From positions 1 through 11,350 of the forward strand of contig JAHHKH010000052.1 in the NCBI GenBank assembly GCA_018679695.1: a stretch of DNA of 11,350 nucleotides. Reading direction: 5' to 3'. Position 1 is the first letter of the stretch; every line of letters starts with the position of its first letter. The notes below the pieces were generated by a model, which saw only the letters and a list, made by a program, of their open reading frames with translations, was not told the DNA's origin and did no database searches. The stretch comes from Maribacter sp. (GTDB lineage: Bacteria > Bacteroidota > Bacteroidia > Flavobacteriales > Flavobacteriaceae). The translations under genes and the position numbers were made by a program. Below, piece by piece: positions 8,689 to 11,350 of the stretch.

Positions 8689-8728
8689 ACTAGAAGATAA
8701 ACACTATAAAACCAGTAATATAAACAGT

Positions 8729-10657
8729 ATGAGCAAGAACATTGAAATTGAGAGTATCGCTTTTGATTTACCAAAGAATCAAAGTAATGTCATAAAAGTC
8801 ATTGGTATAGGTGGCGGTGGAAGTAATGCCATAAATCACATGTTCCAGGCAGGGATTAACGGAGTTGATTTTGTTATCTGTAATACAGATTCACAGGCAT
8901 TGGATAACAGCCCGGTTCCTAACAAAATACAACTAGGGGTTTCTCTCACTGAAGGGTTGGGTGCTGGAGCAAACCCTGAAGTAGGCGAACAGGCAGCTAT
9001 TGAGAGCATGGAAGACATAAAAGCCATGTTGGACAATACCACCAAAATGATATTCATTACTGCTGGAATGGGAGGGGGAACAGGTACTGGTGCTGCCCCT
9101 GTTATCGCCAAACAGGCAAAGGAAATGGATGTACTAACTGTGGGAATTGTGACAATGCCTTTCCAGTTCGAAGGTAAGATGCGTTGCGAACAGGCCCAGT
9201 TAGGGATTGAGAAACTTCGTGCCAATGTTGACTCGCTCATAGTCATAAATAATAATAAGCTAAGGGAAGTATATGGCAACTTAGGATTTAAAGCCGGTTT
9301 CTCAAAAGCTGATGAAGTTTTGGCAACTGCTGCCAGGGGCATTGCAGAAGTCATTACCCACCACTATACCCAAAATATCGATTTACGTGATGCCAAGACA
9401 GTACTTTCGAACAGTGGTACTGCAATAATGGGTTCTGCCATGGCATCGGGTTCGGAAAGGGCCAATGAGGCTATTATGAAGGCCTTGGATTCACCCTTAC
9501 TGAATGATAATAAGATAACAGGAGCCAAGAATGTTTTGTTACTGATCGTCTCAGGATCCCAGGAAATCACGATTGATGAAATCGGCGAGATCAATGACCA
9601 TATTCAATTGGAAGCTGGTCATGGTGCTAATATAATTATGGGCGTTGGTGAGGATGATACCTTAGGGGAAGCTATTGCAGTTACTGTTATAGCAACCGGA
9701 TTCAATATAGATCAGCAGGATGATATTGTCAACACAGAATCCAAGAAGATTATCCACACCCTTGAAGAAGAGCAAAAAGCGGAGCAAGATTTAACTCCAC
9801 AAAATATTGTGCATCAATTGGTTGAAGAAGAAGATGAGACTATTGAACCTGAATTTAATACCAACTTGGAGGAATTGGATAGTTTGGAATTGATTCCAAC
9901 CACGAATTATATCAGAAATTTCAATGTTTTTTTTGAGGAAGTAATCGCTGAGAATGTTTCAGGGGATGATTTTGTCATATTTGATGTCAAGGATACTTTG
10001 AAAGATATCGAGGTAATTGATCCTGAAGTAGTTTCACCAAAGAAGGTTGAAGATGATCAATTCGCGATAAGTTTTGACATGCCCTTGGCTGATTCTTCTG
10101 AAGAACGGGAAGAGGAAAGTACCAATGTAATTACATTTAATTTGGATGATGATGTCAAGGATATTGACGTCAATGAACATGTTGAGGTAATTCCTGTTTT
10201 GGAATATAATAAGGAAGGCGAGACTCGCTATAGCTTGGATGACTATATGGAATTGGAAAACCAATTGACTGGTGCTAAGTCTAAAGCAGAGGAGTTCGAA
10301 CCCAAGATTATAGAGGATGAACTGATTTTTGAAAAGAAAACCATGCCGACCGAGGATGCATCAAGTTCTGAAACCCAGACATCGGAAGTAGATCCCATGG
10401 ATAGCCCTATTGAAGAATTATTAAAGGAAAGGGCCGATGAGCGCAGGAAAAAGTTGAAAGATTTTAATTATAAGTTTCAGAACAGTCTAAGTAATATAGA
10501 TGAAATTGAAAAAGAGCCTGCATATAAGCGCCAAGGAATAGACTTGGATGAAAATCCTATACAGAATAAGGTTTCAAGAACTACCTTGAGCGAAGACAGC
10601 AATGACGAAAATCAGTTGCGTTCCAACAACTCTTTTTTGCACGATAACGTGGATTGA
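8729..10657 (+). CDS. ftsZ: Cell division protein FtsZ, long-linker form
   Basis: FtsZ is the tubulin-like GTPase that forms the cytokinetic ring. Visible GTPase features: GIGGGGSNAI (residues 26-35), CNTDSQAL (51-58), the signature loop GGGTGTG (115-121) and the T7 synergy-loop catalytic residues NxDxxD (N216, D218, D221). The globular part ends near residue 327. The protein has 642 residues against about 383 in E. coli; the difference is an acidic linker of roughly 300 residues. This linker holds repeat-like segments (415-430 and 466-481), an island at RYSLDDYMELEN (500-511), a basic, probably helical stretch EELLKERADERRKKLKDFNYKF (split over 562-583) and YKRQGIDL (599-606). The protein ends in NNSFLHDNVD, which I take to be the lineage form of the C-terminal peptide that binds FtsA and other partners. 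There is no Shine-Dalgarno; the leader is A-rich. It is the last gene before the terminator. Confidence 0.98.
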   Translation: MSKNIEIESIAFDLPKNQSNVIKVIGIGGGGSNAINHMFQAGINGVDFVICNTDSQALDNSPVPNKIQLGVSLTEGLGAGANPEVGEQAAIESMEDIKAMLDNTTKMIFITAGMGGGTGTGAAPVIAKQAKEMDVLTVGIVTMPFQFEGKMRCEQAQLGIEKLRANVDSLIVINNNKLREVYGNLGFKAGFSKADEVLATAARGIAEVITHHYTQNIDLRDAKTVLSNSGTAIMGSAMASGSERANEAIMKALDSPLLNDNKITGAKNVLLLIVSGSQEITIDEIGEINDHIQLEAGHGANIIMGVGEDDTLGEAIAVTVIATGFNIDQQDDIVNTESKKIIHTLEEEQKAEQDLTPQNIVHQLVEEEDETIEPEFNTNLEELDSLELIPTTNYIRNFNVFFEEVIAENVSGDDFVIFDVKDTLKDIEVIDPEVVSPKKVEDDQFAISFDMPLADSSEEREEESTNVITFNLDDDVKDIDVNEHVEVIPVLEYNKEGETRYSLDDYMELENQLTGAKSKAEEFEPKIIEDELIFEKKTMPTEDASSSETQTSEVDPMDSPIEELLKERADERRKKLKDFNYKFQNSLSNIDEIEKEPAYKRQGIDLDENPIQNKVSRTTLSEDSNDENQLRSNNSFLHDNVD

Positions 10658-10679
10658 CCACTGGTTGAACAACCTACTT

Positions 10680-10718
10680 AAACCCGAAAATAGAAACTAT
10701 TTTCGGGTTTGTTTTTTT
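10680..10718 (+). terminator. Strong Rho-independent terminator after ftsZ
   Basis: A perfect 14-base-pair inverted repeat is present: arm 10680-10693 (AAACCCGAAAATAG), loop AAA, arm 10697-10710, then G and seven Ts (10712-10718). It begins 22 bases after the ftsZ stop. There is no matching A-tract on the left, so it should work in the + direction only. It marks the end of the dcw transcript. Confidence 0.93.
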
Positions 10719-10725
10719 ATCTTTG
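10718..10725 (+). promoter_or_regulatory. Candidate Bacteroidota -7 promoter element for the yqeY-like gene
   Basis: TATCTTTG matches the Bacteroidota primary sigma factor -7 consensus TAnnTTTG exactly and starts on the last T of the terminator tract. Transcription would begin near 10730, about 15 bases before the ATG at 10747. I see no good TTG at the expected -33 position, since that area is occupied by the terminator stem. The assignment therefore rests on the -7 match and the placement between a terminator and a gene. Confidence 0.42.
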
Positions 10726-10746
10726 TTGTTCTAAAATAATTGGAAT

Positions 10747-11193
10747 ATGAGCTTACAGAATCAGGTCATGGAACAAATGAAAATGGCAATGAAAGCCAAG
10801 GACACTGTGGCCTTGGAATCTTTAAGGGCCATTAAATCAGCATTACTTTTGGCACAGACCAGCGGGGCAGGGGGTACATTATCTGAGGCCGATGAGACCA
10901 AATTAGTTCAAAAGTTGGTGAAACAAAGAAAGGACAGTGCGGCTATTTTTACCAAGCAGGGCAGGAATGACCTTGCTGCTCCAGAATTGGCACAAGCAGC
11001 CATTATTGAACAATTCTTACCCGAGCAATTGACGGAGGAAGAAATTGAAAAAGTGGTCGTGCAGACCATTGATGCTATAGGAGCGGAAGGTATGAAAGAC
11101 ATGGGTAAGGTTATGGGCATGGTTTCGAAGGAATTGGCCGGTCAAGCAGATGGGAAAACCATATCTACCATAGTAAAAAGTAAACTTTCGTAA
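10747..11193 (+). CDS. GatB/YqeY domain-containing protein
   Basis: This is a stand-alone YqeY-family protein of 148 residues, the usual family length. The domain is related to the C-terminal tail domain of GatB, the amidotransferase subunit that handles mischarged tRNA; the role of the free-standing form is not established. The protein is mostly helical, cytoplasmic and without a signal peptide. Typical family segments are MKAKDTVALESLRAIKSAL (residues 15-33), KLVKQRKDSAAIF (56-68), IIEQFLPEQLTEEEI (86-100), MKDMGKVMGMVSKEL (116-130) and ADGKTISTIVKSKL (134-147). It is placed after ftsZ, as in other Flavobacteriaceae, but is separated from it by a strong terminator, so it is probably transcribed on its own or with the next gene. 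No Shine-Dalgarno is visible. The family call is firm; any link to cell division is only positional. Confidence 0.93.
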   Translation: MSLQNQVMEQMKMAMKAKDTVALESLRAIKSALLLAQTSGAGGTLSEADETKLVQKLVKQRKDSAAIFTKQGRNDLAAPELAQAAIIEQFLPEQLTEEEIEKVVVQTIDAIGAEGMKDMGKVMGMVSKELAGQADGKTISTIVKSKLS

Positions 11194-11217
11194 AACGGCA
11201 GGGATGTTCTGCTGTTT
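11193..11217 (+). other. Weak hairpin after the yqeY-like gene
   Basis: A nine-base-pair stem with one G-U pair (arms 11193-11201 and 11209-11217, loop of seven) starts on the stop codon. The bases that follow (GTTCTAAAAAAAC) contain no T-tract, so it is a poor intrinsic terminator. It could be a weak attenuator, an mRNA 3'-end stabiliser, or chance. Confidence 0.2.
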
Positions 11218-11241
11218 GTTCTAAAAAAACTCCTAAGCATA

Positions 11242-11350
11242 ATGGACAAAGGAAAAATTAGGGAATTGTTGAATTCCGAAATTGTTAAGACGGAGGAACA
11301 AGTAGTAAGATATAGCGATTTAGCGCAGCCCATTTCACCGGACAATGCCA
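11242..11350 (+). CDS. Partial CDS, probable TraR/DksA-like zinc-finger protein (N-terminus)
   Basis: An open frame begins with ATG at 11242 and runs off the right edge after 36 codons. It reads MDKGKIRELLNSEIVKTEEQ and ends RYSDLAQPISPDNA. The helical, charged start followed by a P-I-x-P-(D/E)-N-A segment resembles what I recall of the N-terminus of small flavobacterial proteins of the TraR/DksA C4 zinc-finger family, in which this segment precedes a GRxSRMDAI-like stretch and a C-terminal four-cysteine finger. Neither of those parts is inside the window, so the family call is tentative. No Shine-Dalgarno is present. The gene lies 48 bases after the yqeY-like gene on the same strand and may be co-transcribed. 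That it is a real gene is more certain than what it encodes. Confidence 0.55.
   Translation, partial: MDKGKIRELLNSEIVKTEEQVVRYSDLAQPISPDNA

Noticed and set aside
8836..9354. A 172-codon minus-strand frame opposite the FtsZ GTPase domain, rich in Pro, Ser and Ala
   Set aside because: The composition is what reverse translation of glycine- and alanine-rich FtsZ sequence gives; no start context or family resemblance.
10726..10736. TTGTTCTAAAA repeated at 11216-11226, upstream of the two last genes
   Set aside because: An 11-base AT-rich match in two AT-rich gaps can arise by chance. The second copy has no TA at the right place for a TAnnTTTG promoter, so I do not call it a shared element.
1..11350. 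Search for CRISPR arrays, tRNA or rRNA genes, insertion sequences, defence or toxin-antitoxin genes
   Set aside because: No direct repeat array, no RNA gene signature, no transposase or inverted-repeat ends, and nearly every base is inside a conserved dcw gene. No room is left for an accessory system.

Overview
The window is a stretch of the division and cell wall (dcw) cluster from a member of the Bacteroidota, most likely family Flavobacteriaceae. Several things point there. The DNA is AT-rich. The gene order is murE-mraY-murD-ftsW-murG-murC-ftsQ-ftsA-ftsZ, followed by a YqeY-like gene, with no murF, murB or ddl in between. MraY carries an extra extracytoplasmic stretch. FtsZ has a very long acidic linker and ends in NNSFLHDNVD. 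Shine-Dalgarno sequences are mostly absent, and the one recognisable promoter element is of the Bacteroidota TAnnTTTG type. Species cannot be named from this.

Layout: bases 1-10657 hold nine genes, all on the + strand, with gaps of -14 to +40 bases, so they are almost certainly one operon or the distal part of one. murE enters from the left edge as a C-terminal fragment. murD, murG, murC and ftsQ each begin inside the preceding gene; ftsW and murG use GTG starts. The operon ends at a strong intrinsic terminator (10680-10718). The T-tract of this terminator runs into a candidate promoter for a second small unit: a YqeY-family gene (10747-11193), then the first 36 codons of a gene (from 11242) that resembles the N-terminus of flavobacterial TraR/DksA-like zinc-finger proteins and runs off the right edge.

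How the genes work together: MurC, MurD and MurE add L-Ala, D-Glu and (judging by the DNPR motif) meso-diaminopimelate to UDP-MurNAc. MraY moves the MurNAc-peptide to undecaprenyl phosphate (lipid I). MurG adds GlcNAc (lipid II). FtsW polymerises lipid II at the septum. FtsZ forms the cytokinetic ring, FtsA ties it to the membrane, and FtsQ is part of the periplasmic-side divisome bridge. All the catalytic motifs I looked for are present and no reading frame is broken.

I looked for an undescribed system and did not find one. This is a conserved housekeeping region. The points most worth a second look are the short conserved-looking islands and repeat-like acidic segments in the FtsZ linker, the MraY insertion, and the terminator/promoter overlap after ftsZ.
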